Source of the DNA: Hyphomicrobiales bacterium
GTDB taxonomy: Bacteria; Pseudomonadota; Alphaproteobacteria; Rhizobiales; Xanthobacteraceae
Length of the DNA stretch: 64,000 nt
Assembly (NCBI GenBank): GCA_017305665.1
Contig: JAFKKH010000007.1
Span: 1-64,000, forward strand
Direction: 5' to 3'
Of the stretch, positions 53,306 through 62,311 are shown in pieces; the first letter of the stretch is position 1, and the number at the start of each line of letters is the position of its first letter. The notes under the pieces were generated by a model that searched no databases, was not told where the DNA came from, and was given only the letters and a program-made list of their open reading frames with translations. Both the position numbers and the translations under genes were made by a program.

Positions 53306-53917
53306 ATGAAACTCTACGACTCCATCGGCCCGAATCCGCATATCGTGCGCATGTTCATGGCCGAAAAGAACATGTCGATGCCCAAGCAGACCGTCGATCT
53401 GCGCGCGGGCGAGAACCGCCAGCCCGAACATCTGAAGCGCAATCCGCACGGCCAGATGCCGGCGCTGGAACTCGACAACGGCAGCTACCTCTCGGAAGTC
53501 ACGGCGATCTGCGAATATCTCGAAGAGAAGCAGCCTTCGCCTCCGCTGATCGGAACAACGCCGGAAGAACGCGCCGAGTGCCGGATGTGGACGCGCCGCG
53601 TCGACCTTAACATCTGCGAGCCGCTCGCCATGGGCTATCGCTTCGGCGAGGCGCTGAAGTTCTTCCAGAAGCGCATCCCCGTCGCACCGGAAGCCTCGCC
53701 TGGATTGAAGATGATCGCGGCCAATCGTCTCGAATGGCTCAACGGCCAGATGGCCGGAAAACAATACCTTTGCGGCGACCGCTTCACGCTCGCGGATGTG
53801 CTGCTCTATTGCTGGATCAACTTCGGCAACCAGGTCGGTCAGCCGCTCAATCCCGCCAACACCCATATCGCGGCATGGTTCGCGCGCGTGGGCGAGCGGC
53901 CGTCAGCGAAGGCGTAA
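53306..53917 (+). CDS. Glutathione S-transferase family protein
   Basis: A 203-residue GST: thioredoxin-fold N-terminal domain (about 1-80, MKLYDSIGPNPHIVRMFMAEK, with the conserved cis-Pro in HGQMPALEL and the glutathione-binding ESxA-like SEVTAICEYL) and an all-helical C-terminal domain (about 90-203, CGDRFTLADVLLYCWI). It may conjugate glutathione to electrophiles; the substrate is unknown. GGGAAA lies upstream of the ATG at 53306. It is convergent with the TPM-domain gene. Confidence 0.9.
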   Translation: MKLYDSIGPNPHIVRMFMAEKNMSMPKQTVDLRAGENRQPEHLKRNPHGQMPALELDNGSYLSEVTAICEYLEEKQPSPPLIGTTPEERAECRMWTRRVDLNICEPLAMGYRFGEALKFFQKRIPVAPEASPGLKMIAANRLEWLNGQMAGKQYLCGDRFTLADVLLYCWINFGNQVGQPLNPANTHIAAWFARVGERPSAKA

Positions 53918-53928
53918 GCGACAGCTTT

Positions 53929-54426
53929 TCAGATCACCACCGGTGCGTCCGGCAATTCGTTCGGATTGGCGCCCTGCTTCGGGAAGTGCCGTGCGAGTTC
54001 GCGCGACACTGCTTCGACGCCGGTCACCGCGCCGGCCTCAAAGCGGCCCTGCCTGAACTCGGCTTCCATCGCGGCACAGATCTTTTCCCACACCGCCGCG
54101 TCCGTCCTGACATGGATGCCGCGGTCGGCCACGATCTCCACGTCGCGATCGGCGAGCAGCAGATAGATCAGCACGCCGTTGTTATGCGTGGTGTCCCACA
54201 CCCGCAGATGTGCGAAGATATCGAGCGCCCGCTCGCGCGCCGGCTGGTCGCGAAATAGCGGACGGCCATCGAGCGCGCCTTCGACCGCGAACACGATCTG
54301 CCCGGCGTGGGTCGCCTCGCCGGCGCGAATCGCGCGTTCGATCGCGGCCATCACATTTGGCGGAAAATCCTTGCGCACGCGCCAGCGATGTCCGAGCAGA
54401 TGCTTGCCGATGCGCCCGATACCCAT
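53929..54426 (-). CDS. TPM-domain protein, cytosolic type
   Basis: A 165-residue protein whose core (about 15-140) is a TPM domain: AAIERAIRAGEATHAGQIVFAVEG, RERALDIFAHLRVWDTTHNNGVLIYLL and DRDVEIVADRGIH. No signal peptide or membrane helix is seen. I use the ATG at 54426; a GTG at 54432 would overlap the upstream stop (GTGA). It is the third gene of a lemA-TPM-TPM operon, a widespread arrangement of unknown biochemical role. Confidence 0.85.
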   Translation of the reverse strand: MGIGRIGKHLLGHRWRVRKDFPPNVMAAIERAIRAGEATHAGQIVFAVEGALDGRPLFRDQPARERALDIFAHLRVWDTTHNNGVLIYLLLADRDVEIVADRGIHVRTDAAVWEKICAAMEAEFRQGRFEAGAVTGVEAVSRELARHFPKQGANPNELPDAPVVI

Positions 54427-54428
54427 GC

Positions 54429-55304
54429 TCACCAACTCCCCGAGGCACCGCCGCCGCCGAAACTGCCGCCACCTCCGCTGAAGCCGCCGCCGCTGCTGCC
54501 GGAAAACGAGCCACCTCCACCACTCCCGCCGACCCAGGTGCCGCCCCGGCCCGTTCCCGAGGCGATCGCATCGCCGAACAGCGTAAAGACGAAGGCCAGC
54601 ACACCGGCGACGCCCGAAGCCACAAGCGAGCCGATGAATATCCAGACCGCGAGACCGGCAATTCCACCGACCGTCAGCGAGCCGAACAACCGGCCGAAAA
54701 TGCTGCGGAAGATGCCGCCAAGAACCACGACGCCGATGATGACGAACGGATTGAAGAGGTCTCCGATATCGAAATTATTCGCATACTGGGCCTGCGGCTT
54801 TGGTGCCGGCAGCGGTTCGCCGTCGATGACGCGCAGGATCCGGTCGACGCCCGCCGAAATGCCGCCAGCGAAATCGCCACTCCTGAACTTCGGAACAATA
54901 TCCTCGTCGATGATGCGTTTCGACGTGAGATCGGTCAGCGCGCCCTCGAGACCATAGCCGACCTCGATCCGCAGCTTGTGGTCGTCCTTGGCGATGAGAA
55001 GGATCGCACCATCGTCGACCTTCTTGCGGCCGATCTTCCATTGATCGGCGACACGAATGGAATACTGCTCGATGGTTTCCGGCGCGGTGGTCGGCACGAT
55101 CAGCACCGCGACCTGACTGCCCTTGCGATCCTCGAACGCCTTCAGCTTTTGCTCGAGCGACGCCTTCTGGCCGCTGTCGAGCGTCGCGGTCAGGTCGACC
55201 ACGCGCCCGGTCAATGGCGGCACCGCGACATCGGCGAATGCCGTGCAAACCCAGCACAACATCAGCGCCAGAAGCGAGAGCCTTGCAGCATTCATCGCGG
55301 CCAT
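54429..55304 (-). CDS. YgcG-like TPM-domain membrane protein with Gly-rich tail
   Basis: A 291-residue protein: signal peptide (AARLSLLALMLCWVCTAFA), periplasmic TPM domain (about 30-165; RVVDLTATLDSGQKASLEQKL, DDGAILLIAKDDHKLRIEVGYG), two or three membrane helices (about 185-255) and a C-terminal Gly/Ser-rich tail (about 262-291) typical of YgcG. In plants the TPM protein Psb32 aids photosystem II repair; bacterial roles are unclear. It begins 10 bases after the lemA stop (ATG at 55304; a second ATG at 55295 is possible) and is directly coupled to the following TPM gene. Confidence 0.87.
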   Translation of the reverse strand: MAAMNAARLSLLALMLCWVCTAFADVAVPPLTGRVVDLTATLDSGQKASLEQKLKAFEDRKGSQVAVLIVPTTAPETIEQYSIRVADQWKIGRKKVDDGAILLIAKDDHKLRIEVGYGLEGALTDLTSKRIIDEDIVPKFRSGDFAGGISAGVDRILRVIDGEPLPAPKPQAQYANNFDIGDLFNPFVIIGVVVLGGIFRSIFGRLFGSLTVGGIAGLAVWIFIGSLVASGVAGVLAFVFTLFGDAIASGTGRGGTWVGGSGGGGSFSGSSGGGFSGGGGSFGGGGASGSW

Positions 55305-55314
55305 CCGCGCAAGG

Positions 55315-55926
55315 CTATTTTGCCGGAGTGGCGGGTGCAGGATTGAAATCGACCTTCGGCGCGGTCGATATCGCCTTCTCATTGTCGACGGTGAAGTTCG
55401 GCTTGGTCTTGTAGCCGAACGCCATCGCGGTCAGGTTGGTGGGGAACGAGCGGATGGTGACGTTGTAGTCCTGCACCGCCTTGATATAGCGGTTGCGCGC
55501 CACGGTAATGCGGTTTTCCGTGCCTTCAAGCTGAGCCATCAGGTCGCGGAACAGCGCATCCGATTTGAGCTGCGGATAATTCTCGGTGACGACCAGCAGG
55601 CGCGACAAGGCACTGGAGAGTTCGCCCTGGGCAGCCTGGAATTTCTGGAATGCGGCGGGATCGTTGAGCACCTCCGGCGTTGCCTGAATGCTGCCGACCT
55701 TGGCGCGCGCATTGGTCACGCCCAGTAGAACATCCTTCTCCTGCTGCGCAAAACCCTTCACGGAATTGACGAGGTTCGGCACCAGATCGGCGCGGCGCTG
55801 GTATTGATTCACCACCTCCGACCAATCGGACTTGATCTGCTCATCCTGCGACTGGATGGCGTTGTAGCCGCAATTGGTGAGGCTGAGCGTGGCGAGCGCC
55901 GCCAGCACCGTGAAAAACTTTCGCAT
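55315..55926 (-). CDS. lemA: LemA family lipoprotein
   Basis: A 203-residue LemA protein: N-terminal lipoprotein signal with lipobox LTNC (Cys near residue 19), then a long helical domain with the LemA core (NQYQRRADLVPNLVNSVKGF, ENYPQLKSDALFRDLMAQLEG, NRYIKAVQDYN). LemA proteins are membrane-tethered with unknown biochemical function. AGGAG lies 7 bases before the ATG at 55926 (another ATG three bases earlier). It heads the lemA-TPM-TPM operon. Confidence 0.92.
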   Translation of the reverse strand: MRKFFTVLAALATLSLTNCGYNAIQSQDEQIKSDWSEVVNQYQRRADLVPNLVNSVKGFAQQEKDVLLGVTNARAKVGSIQATPEVLNDPAAFQKFQAAQGELSSALSRLLVVTENYPQLKSDALFRDLMAQLEGTENRITVARNRYIKAVQDYNVTIRSFPTNLTAMAFGYKTKPNFTVDNEKAISTAPKVDFNPAPATPAK

Positions 55927-56033
55927 CATAAGTCTCCTGCCGGCAATCAAAACCGCATTTGCAGAAAAGTCGCGCGACCTTTCGGCCGCGCGACTTCAAC
56001 TCTAGCAGAAGTTACGATGATGCGAGCGTGATT

Positions 56034-58364
56034 TTATGCCGCCTTCCTCGCCCTGGAGTCCTGGATCGCCTGCCAGATCTTCATCGGCGTCAGCGGCGTA
56101 TTGAGACCGCTAATGCCAAGATCGCTCAATGCGTCCATGACGCCATTGGCGATGCAAGGCGGGCCACCGATCGCACCGGATTCGCCGCAGCCCTTGGCGC
56201 CGAGCGGATTGGTCCGGCAGGGCGCGCTGTCGTCCAGCGTCACCTTGAGCGGCGGAATATCGTCGGCACGCGGAACGCAGTAGTCCTGATAGCTGGCCGT
56301 CAGCAACTGCCCTTCGGAATCGTAGGATACCCCCTCATAGAGCGCCTGCCCGATGCCCTGCGCGACACCGCCGTGGACCTGCCCTGTCACCAGCATCGGG
56401 TTCACAGCGACGCCGACATCATCGACGGTGGTATAACGCACCACGCGCGTCACGCCCGTTTCAGGATCGATCTCGACCTCGCAGATGTGCGTGCCGTTGG
56501 GCCAACTCGGCCCATCGACCTCGCCTTGGCTGTCGACGCTGAGCCGCGCATCCTTTTCGACCTTCGCGATCTCGAATAGGCCGATGCGCTTGTCGGTGCC
56601 AACAACGGTGAGAAAGCCGTTGCTGTATTCGATATCCTCGGCCGAGGCCTCGAGCACATTCGACGCCTTTTCGCGTGCCTTGTTGATCAGATCGTTCGCC
56701 GAGACTGCGACCGCGGTGCCGCCGACGAACAGCGAGCGCGAGCCGACGCTGCCGTAACCGGTGACGAGGTCGGTATCGCCCTGCACCACGTCGATCTTGT
56801 CCATGGCAATGCCGAGCGATTCCGACACCATCTGCGTATAGGTGGTTTGAAGGCCCTGTCCCATCGCCATGGTGCCGGAATGCAGAATGACGCGCCCTTC
56901 GGCGGTGGCATGCAGGCTGACCTTCTCGGTGTGGGCACGGCCGCCGGTCCACTCGATGTAGCTGGTCAGACCGCGGCCATAGAGCATTCCTCGCTTCTTC
57001 GCCGCCTTCTTGCGCGAAGCAAAGCCGTCCCAGTCCGCGAGCTCGGACGCGCGTTTCATCATATGCGCGAACGCGCCGCTGTCGTAGATCTGGCCGGTCG
57101 CATTGGTGTACGGAAGCTGTGACGGCTTGATGTAGTTCACCTCGCGGATTTTGCGGGGATCCATGCCGATCTGCCGCGCGGCCGCATCCATCAGTCGCTC
57201 GACGATGAACACCGCTTCCGGCCGACCGGCGCCGCGATAAGCGCCGACCGGCGCGGTATGCGTCATCACCGATTTGACCTCGAAATGCACTAGCGGCAGG
57301 TCATAGACGCCGGTCTGCACCCACGGTCCAAGCACCAGCGGAATGATGTTGCCGGCGCCGCTCGAATAGGCTCCGGTGCCGCCGATCGACCGCACGCGAT
57401 AGGCGAGCACGCGGCCCTTGGCGTCGAGCGCGAACTCGCCGGTCGAGGTCAGATCGCGGCCATGGGTGCCGCCGACGAACTCATCGGTGCGCTCACCACG
57501 CCAGCGAATCTTGCGCCCGAGCTTCACTGCGGCATAAGCCACGATGCCGTCTTCCGGATAGAGATTGGTCTTCTGGCCAAAACCGCCGCCGATATCGCCG
57601 ACCAGCACGCGGATGCTCTCTTTCGGCCGTTTGAGGATGGCGTCGGCCAGCACGTCGCGGGTCGAGCCCGGTGTCTGCGACTGAACGTGCAGCAACAACC
57701 GACCGGTCTTCTTCTCGACCTCGGCAATGGTGCTGCGCGGCTCCATCGCCGATGGGATCAATCGCTGGCTGGCCAGATCGAGTGACACCGTATGCGCGGC
57801 CTTGGCGAACGCTGCTTCCACGGCCACAGCATCGCCGTAGCTCATGGATGCAACGATGTTGTCAGGAGCATCAGGCCACACCATCGGCGCGCCGGGCTTC
57901 AAAGCGGATGCCGGATCGACCACAGCCGGCAGCACTTCGTAATCCACCACAACGGCTTCCGCCGCCGTTTGCGCGGCAACACGCGACGTCGCAACGACCG
58001 CAACCACCGCTTCGCCTGCAAAACGCACGACCTCATGTGCCAACAGACGCCGCGGCGGCACCGTCATCGGCGAACCGTCGGGGCGCTTGAAAATCGTCAG
58101 CGTCGGAATGGTGCCGATATCGTCGGCGATCAAGTCCGCGCCGGTGAAGATCGCTTCGACGCCGGGCATGGCCGCGGCAGCACTCGTATCGACAGAGGCG
58201 ATCTTCGCGTGCGCATGTGGGGAGCGCAGAACATAAAGCCACAACGCGCCATCTTCTGCCTTGTCGTCGATGAACCGCCCCTTGCCGGTCAGCAGTCGTT
58301 GATCCTCAAGACGCTTGACGGGTTGCCCCGCTCCGAAACGCAGATTACCGGGGAGAATATTCAT
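56034..58364 (-). CDS. Form-II CoxL-like molybdopterin hydroxylase large subunit (xanthine dehydrogenase family)
   Basis: A 776-residue protein of the molybdenum hydroxylase large-subunit family. Motifs include GGGFGQKT, the active-site loop VGAYRGAGRPEAV (AYRGAGR, the form-II CoxL signature rather than the AYxCSFR of true CO dehydrogenase) and the catalytic Glu in GCGESGAIG. It should hydroxylate an aldehyde, purine or N-heterocycle at a Mo-molybdopterin-cytosine-dinucleotide site. The usual FAD (CoxM) and 2Fe-2S (CoxS) subunit genes are absent on both sides, so it is an orphan here. The ATG at 58364 follows AAGGA. Confidence 0.87.
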   Translation of the reverse strand: MNILPGNLRFGAGQPVKRLEDQRLLTGKGRFIDDKAEDGALWLYVLRSPHAHAKIASVDTSAAAAMPGVEAIFTGADLIADDIGTIPTLTIFKRPDGSPMTVPPRRLLAHEVVRFAGEAVVAVVATSRVAAQTAAEAVVVDYEVLPAVVDPASALKPGAPMVWPDAPDNIVASMSYGDAVAVEAAFAKAAHTVSLDLASQRLIPSAMEPRSTIAEVEKKTGRLLLHVQSQTPGSTRDVLADAILKRPKESIRVLVGDIGGGFGQKTNLYPEDGIVAYAAVKLGRKIRWRGERTDEFVGGTHGRDLTSTGEFALDAKGRVLAYRVRSIGGTGAYSSGAGNIIPLVLGPWVQTGVYDLPLVHFEVKSVMTHTAPVGAYRGAGRPEAVFIVERLMDAAARQIGMDPRKIREVNYIKPSQLPYTNATGQIYDSGAFAHMMKRASELADWDGFASRKKAAKKRGMLYGRGLTSYIEWTGGRAHTEKVSLHATAEGRVILHSGTMAMGQGLQTTYTQMVSESLGIAMDKIDVVQGDTDLVTGYGSVGSRSLFVGGTAVAVSANDLINKAREKASNVLEASAEDIEYSNGFLTVVGTDKRIGLFEIAKVEKDARLSVDSQGEVDGPSWPNGTHICEVEIDPETGVTRVVRYTTVDDVGVAVNPMLVTGQVHGGVAQGIGQALYEGVSYDSEGQLLTASYQDYCVPRADDIPPLKVTLDDSAPCRTNPLGAKGCGESGAIGGPPCIANGVMDALSDLGISGLNTPLTPMKIWQAIQDSRARKAA

Positions 58365-58516
58365 CGATAGTCCTTCATCATACGGAATTGCAGGCAAGAG
58401 GTGGGTTGGGTGTATCTATGGGACGCACTATCCGCTGGCCAGTGCTCAGCGAGCCCTGGTGCCCGCGGCAAATTGCATAACGACAGGGCGCAGCCATCGG
58501 GAGATCACAGTGAAAT

Positions 58517-59392
58517 TCAGCCGAGGTCGCGCAGCACAGCTTCAACGACCTTGCGATCATCGAGGCTCAGTGCGACTTGCGGTGCGACGGGATCGCCGAC
58601 CTCATAGCCCTGGATCGAAAGTCCGGCCTTGATGCAGGCGGCGAGATTGAAGCGGGCGAAGGCTTCATTCACGCGCCACAACTTGCGCTGCAGTTGCAGG
58701 GCGTCGTCCCAGCGTCCCGCCTTGCAGAGATCGTAAAGGGCGACACTCTGCTTCGGGATGATGCAGGCCGGCCCGGCCATCCAGCCGACACCGCCGATCA
58801 ACATCACCGCCGCCGGAATATGCGCCGACGCCGAGAAAACCTGAATGTCGTCGCCGCAGCGATTCATGATCGACAGCAGCCGCCCGGTATTGGTCGAGGC
58901 ATCCTTGATGTATTTGATCCGCGGATGCCGTGCGAGACGTGCGACGACGTCGAGCGTCAGGTCGGAACGCTGGAACTGCGGGTTTGTATAGATCACCACC
59001 GGGATATCGACCGCATCGGCGATCGCGGTGAAATAGGATTCGATCTGCGCGTCCTTGAGCGGGAAATAAGCCTCGAGCACGGCCAGGATGCCGTCCGCAC
59101 CCAGCTTCTCGTACGATTTGGCCTGGGCTACCGCATCCACGGTCGCGGTCGAGGCCACGCCTGCGACCACCGGCACCCGGCCCTGCGCGGCCTCGATGGT
59201 GGCCTGCACGATCGCCGCACGCTGCCGCCGGTTCAGATATGCAAACTCCCCGGTCGAGCCGAGCGGCGTCAGCCCGTGCACACCGGACTTGATCAGGTCG
59301 TCGCAGAGGCGGCCCAGCACGTCGGTGCGGACCTGTCCATCGCTATCAATCGGGGAGACGAGATAGGGAAAAACGCCGTGGAAATCGGTCAT
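58517..59392 (-). CDS. Dihydrodipicolinate synthase / N-acetylneuraminate lyase family aldolase
   Basis: A 291-residue class I aldolase of the DapA/NanA family. The barrel starts [20 protein letters not shown] (pyruvate carboxylate binding), the catalytic Tyr in VVIYTNP and the Schiff-base Lys in YIKDAS are present. It condenses or cleaves a 2-oxo acid; it is not clearly the biosynthetic DapA, since paralogs of this kind often act on sugar acids or hydroxyproline breakdown products. It lies 152 bases upstream of the CoxL-like gene on the same strand; cotranscription is possible. Confidence 0.85.
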   Translation of the reverse strand: MTDFHGVFPYLVSPIDSDGQVRTDVLGRLCDDLIKSGVHGLTPLGSTGEFAYLNRRQRAAIVQATIEAAQGRVPVVAGVASTATVDAVAQAKSYEKLGADGILAVLEAYFPLKDAQIESYFTAIADAVDIPVVIYTNPQFQRSDLTLDVVARLARHPRIKYIKDASTNTGRLLSIMNRCGDDIQVFSASAHIPAAVMLIGGVGWMAGPACIIPKQSVALYDLCKAGRWDDALQLQRKLWRVNEAFARFNLAACIKAGLSIQGYEVGDPVAPQVALSLDDRKVVEAVLRDLG

Positions 59393-59515
59393 AATTGGGT
59401 CAGGTCGGCCATGCGCACATTTGCCAACAGCATTACCCGATCCCTTACGCCGCGGTCAAAGCTCCCGGGCGCTTGGCATGCATTCCAAGGGACATCTCGG
59501 CCCACGGAAATGAAA

Positions 59516-59539
59516 CGGGGCGGCCATACAGCCGCCCCG
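59516..59539 (-). terminator. Terminator-like hairpin after the chemoreceptor gene
   Basis: CGGGGCGGC (59516-59524) and GCCGCCCCG (59531-59539) form a perfect 9-bp stem with a 6-base loop. On the minus strand TTTCATTTCC follows. It lies 26 bases after the chemoreceptor stop. Confidence 0.65.
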
Positions 59540-59565
59540 CCAAGTACCTCTAATGGGTCGTGCGG

Positions 59566-61254
59566 TTAGGCCGCGCGGACCTGATTCAGGAATTCGTCCA
59601 CCGCCGAGCGCAGCATCCCGGCCTGCCGATCGAGTTCACTGGCGCCGGTGAGGACCTGGGTCGCTGCGGCACCGGTCGCGCTCGCGGCCTCGTTGACCCC
59701 GCCGATATGGCTGGAAATCTCGCTCGATCCAGCCGCAGCGGCCTGAATGTTGCGAGCGATCTCGCGGGTCGCCGCGCCCTGCTCCTCGACCGCCGAGGAG
59801 ATGGTCATGGCGATCTCGCTCATCTTCTCGATGGTCTGCGAGATGCTGCCGATCGCGCCGACCGCATCGTTGGTGGTCGACTGCATGCTCGACACCTGCG
59901 CCGAGATTTCCTCGGTCGCCTTCGCGGTCTGGGTCGCCAGCGCCTTGACCTCGCTTGCGACCACCGCGAAGCCGCGGCCGGCCTCGCCGGCGCGCGCCGC
60001 CTCGATGGTGGCGTTCAAAGCCAGCAGATTGGTCTGTGCCGCGATGTTCTGGATGAGTTGCACCACCTCACCGATCTTGTCGGCCGCGCCCGACAGAAGC
60101 TGCACGGTGGTGTTGGTGCGGTCAGCTTCGCCGACCGCCTGTTTGGCGATCTCGGTCGATTGCGCGACCTGGCGGGAGATCTCCGACACCGAAGCGGACA
60201 GCTCTTCCGCCGCCGCCGCGACGGTCTGAACGTTGGTCAGGGCCCGATCCGACGCCGCACTGACGGTCGCCACCCGCTCGGTGGTATTGCCGGCCGTCGC
60301 CGTCATCGAGGACGCCGTTGCCTGCATTTCGGCGGCCGAGGCCGACACCGACTGCACCACGCCGTTGACACTGCGCTCGAACCCGTCGGCAAGACCAACC
60401 ATCGCGGAGCGTCGCTCAGCCGCGGTACGCTGCTGGGTCGCCGCCTCCTCCTGCTCGAGCATCTTGATGCGAACCGCATTGTCTTTGAAGATCTGAACCG
60501 TTGCGGCCATCGCGCCGATTTCATCGCGGCGACCGACGCCGGGAATGTCCGCATCGAGCTGGCCTTCAGCAATGCCCTGCATCCGGGTGCCGAGTTGGCT
60601 CAACGGCCGGGTAATGCTGCGCGCGACAAACCAGGCGATCAGGCCGGACACCACCGCGATCGCAAGGATCGCCAGAGCGAGCGTCCACACGATCGGCATC
60701 AGCTTGGCATCGAGGTCGTCGAGATAGGCACCAGTACCGGCGAACATATTCCAGCCGGGGATCGCGACGCCGTAGGATACCTTCCGGATCGGCTTTTCCG
60801 TACCCGGCTTCATGTATTCGTAGTACAGCGTCACGTCGCCCTTCGCGGCAACTCCGTCGCGCAGCTCGCGAGCCAGTTTGCGACCATTGGTCTCGACGTC
60901 GATCCGGTTGGTGCCGATCTGCTTCGGATCTGGCGCCGAGACCGTGATCCCGTCCATCGTGTAGGCAAAGATATAGCCTGAGCCGTGATCGTAGCGCAGC
61001 GTCTGGGCGCGCTTGGAGAACTCCTTGATCGCCGCTTCCTTGGTCAGTTCGCCGGCCTCGACCTGCTTCTGCAGCCCCTTCGCCATGTTGAGTGCGACAT
61101 CCACGATCGCGTGGGTCTGCTCCATCCGGGCACTCATCATCTCCTGGCTGACCAGCCGGGCTGCCATCACACCCGCCGCACACAAGCCGAGCAGCGTAAC
61201 GCCAACCAAAATTCCCATTTTTGCGGTGATTGGGAGGTTATTGAATGATCTCAC
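59566..61254 (-). CDS. Methyl-accepting chemotaxis protein with sCache sensor
   Basis: A 562-residue chemoreceptor: transmembrane helix 1 (about 13-33), periplasmic single Cache domain (about 35-183; [38 protein letters not shown]), helix 2 (about 185-210), HAMP (about 211-265) and a signalling domain with the hairpin tip [20 protein letters not shown]. It controls CheA through CheW. I chose GTG at 61254 (GGAGA upstream); the family N-terminus fits. A near-consensus CtrA box lies 71-87 bases upstream (61325-61341). The gene is unlinked to the che operon, 47 kb away. Confidence 0.93.
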   Translation of the reverse strand: MRSFNNLPITAKMGILVGVTLLGLCAAGVMAARLVSQEMMSARMEQTHAIVDVALNMAKGLQKQVEAGELTKEAAIKEFSKRAQTLRYDHGSGYIFAYTMDGITVSAPDPKQIGTNRIDVETNGRKLARELRDGVAAKGDVTLYYEYMKPGTEKPIRKVSYGVAIPGWNMFAGTGAYLDDLDAKLMPIVWTLALAILAIAVVSGLIAWFVARSITRPLSQLGTRMQGIAEGQLDADIPGVGRRDEIGAMAATVQIFKDNAVRIKMLEQEEAATQQRTAAERRSAMVGLADGFERSVNGVVQSVSASAAEMQATASSMTATAGNTTERVATVSAASDRALTNVQTVAAAAEELSASVSEISRQVAQSTEIAKQAVGEADRTNTTVQLLSGAADKIGEVVQLIQNIAAQTNLLALNATIEAARAGEAGRGFAVVASEVKALATQTAKATEEISAQVSSMQSTTNDAVGAIGSISQTIEKMSEIAMTISSAVEEQGAATREIARNIQAAAAGSSEISSHIGGVNEAASATGAAATQVLTGASELDRQAGMLRSAVDEFLNQVRAA

Positions 61255-61324
61255 AGGGTTCTCCGGTCGCGAAAGGCAGCATACTGCGCCATGGTGATGA
61301 TCCGCGACAGTAAGCACATGCTCC

Positions 61325-61341
61325 TTAGAAGTTCCTTAACC
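61325..61341 (+). promoter_or_regulatory. CtrA-like box upstream of the chemoreceptor gene
   Basis: TTAG (61325-61328), seven bases, TTAACC (61336-61341) differs at one position from TTAA-N7-TTAACC. It is 71-87 bases upstream of the minus-strand chemoreceptor start and also lies before the plus-strand enoyl-CoA hydratase gene. Confidence 0.5.
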
Positions 61342-61476
61342 CCCCGGACTTCACCCATGACGCGTAGCTAGGCGTGTTTGTTGCCGCGGTCGCGACTTTG
61401 GTTCGTCGCATCAAACGATGCTAAGACACGATCAAGCCGAATCCGGATGCCGTCCTTCCTGCGAAAGCCGATTCCC

Positions 61477-62301
61477 ATGACCGACATTGCAAAGAGCGAC
61501 AACGAGACATCCTTCGCGGGCGGCAAGATCCTGCGGTCGGCATTCGAGGGCGTCGGCGTGATCACCTTCAACAACCCCGAGAAGCGTAATGCGATCTCGC
61601 TTCAGATGTGGGAAGGCCTCGGCGAGGCGCTGACGCAGTTGCGGGACAATCCTGCGGTGCGGGTCGTGATCCTGAAAGGCGCCGGAGACAAGGCCTTTAT
61701 CTCGGGTGCCGACATCAGCCAGTTCGAGAAGGAACGGCACAATGCTCAAGCCTCCGAAGAATATGCAAACCGCAGCGCCGCCCAGCGCGCGCTGCTGGCG
61801 AACTATCCGAAACCGATCATCGCCAGCATTCACGGATTTTGCCTGGGCGGCGGCATGCAGATCGCGATGTCCGCCGACATTCGCATCGCCGCGACCAACG
61901 GCCAGTTCGGGATTCCGGCGGCGAAGCTTGGGATCGCCTACGGCTACGACGGCTTGAGGAATCTCGTGTCGCTGGTCGGACCCTCGCAGGCACGGCTTCT
62001 GATGTATACGGGTATGCGCATCGACGCGGCGGAAGCCGCGCGGATCGGTCTGGTCGATCGCGTCGTCCCCGATGCCGAACTGTGGTCAGCGACCATGGAG
62101 ATCGCTGCCACGATTGCCGGCAACGCGCCGCTGGCGGTGCAGGCCGCCAAGATCACCATCGCCGATGTGCTGAAAGATCCGTCCGCACGCGACATGGATG
62201 CGGTCAGGCGGATCGGCACCGCCTGCATGGACAGCGAGGATTTTCGCGAAGGCCGCCGCGCCTTCATGGAGAAGCGCAAGCCGCGCTTCTCCGGACGCTG
62301 A
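61477..62301 (+). CDS. Enoyl-CoA hydratase/isomerase family protein
   Basis: A 274-residue crotonase-fold protein. The oxyanion-hole segments are FISGADISQF and GFCLGGGMQIAMSADIRIA; PEKRNAISLQMW is the N-terminal signature. The Glu pair of classical hydratases is not clearly conserved (position after GIPAAKLGIAYG), so hydratase, isomerase or other chemistry is possible. I use the ATG at 61477, although no strong ribosome binding site is seen; an in-frame ATG at 61447 is the alternative. It is convergent with the alcohol dehydrogenase gene. Confidence 0.85.
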   Translation: MTDIAKSDNETSFAGGKILRSAFEGVGVITFNNPEKRNAISLQMWEGLGEALTQLRDNPAVRVVILKGAGDKAFISGADISQFEKERHNAQASEEYANRSAAQRALLANYPKPIIASIHGFCLGGGMQIAMSADIRIAATNGQFGIPAAKLGIAYGYDGLRNLVSLVGPSQARLLMYTGMRIDAAEAARIGLVDRVVPDAELWSATMEIAATIAGNAPLAVQAAKITIADVLKDPSARDMDAVRRIGTACMDSEDFREGRRAFMEKRKPRFSGR

Positions 62302-62311
62302 CGGCAATAAC

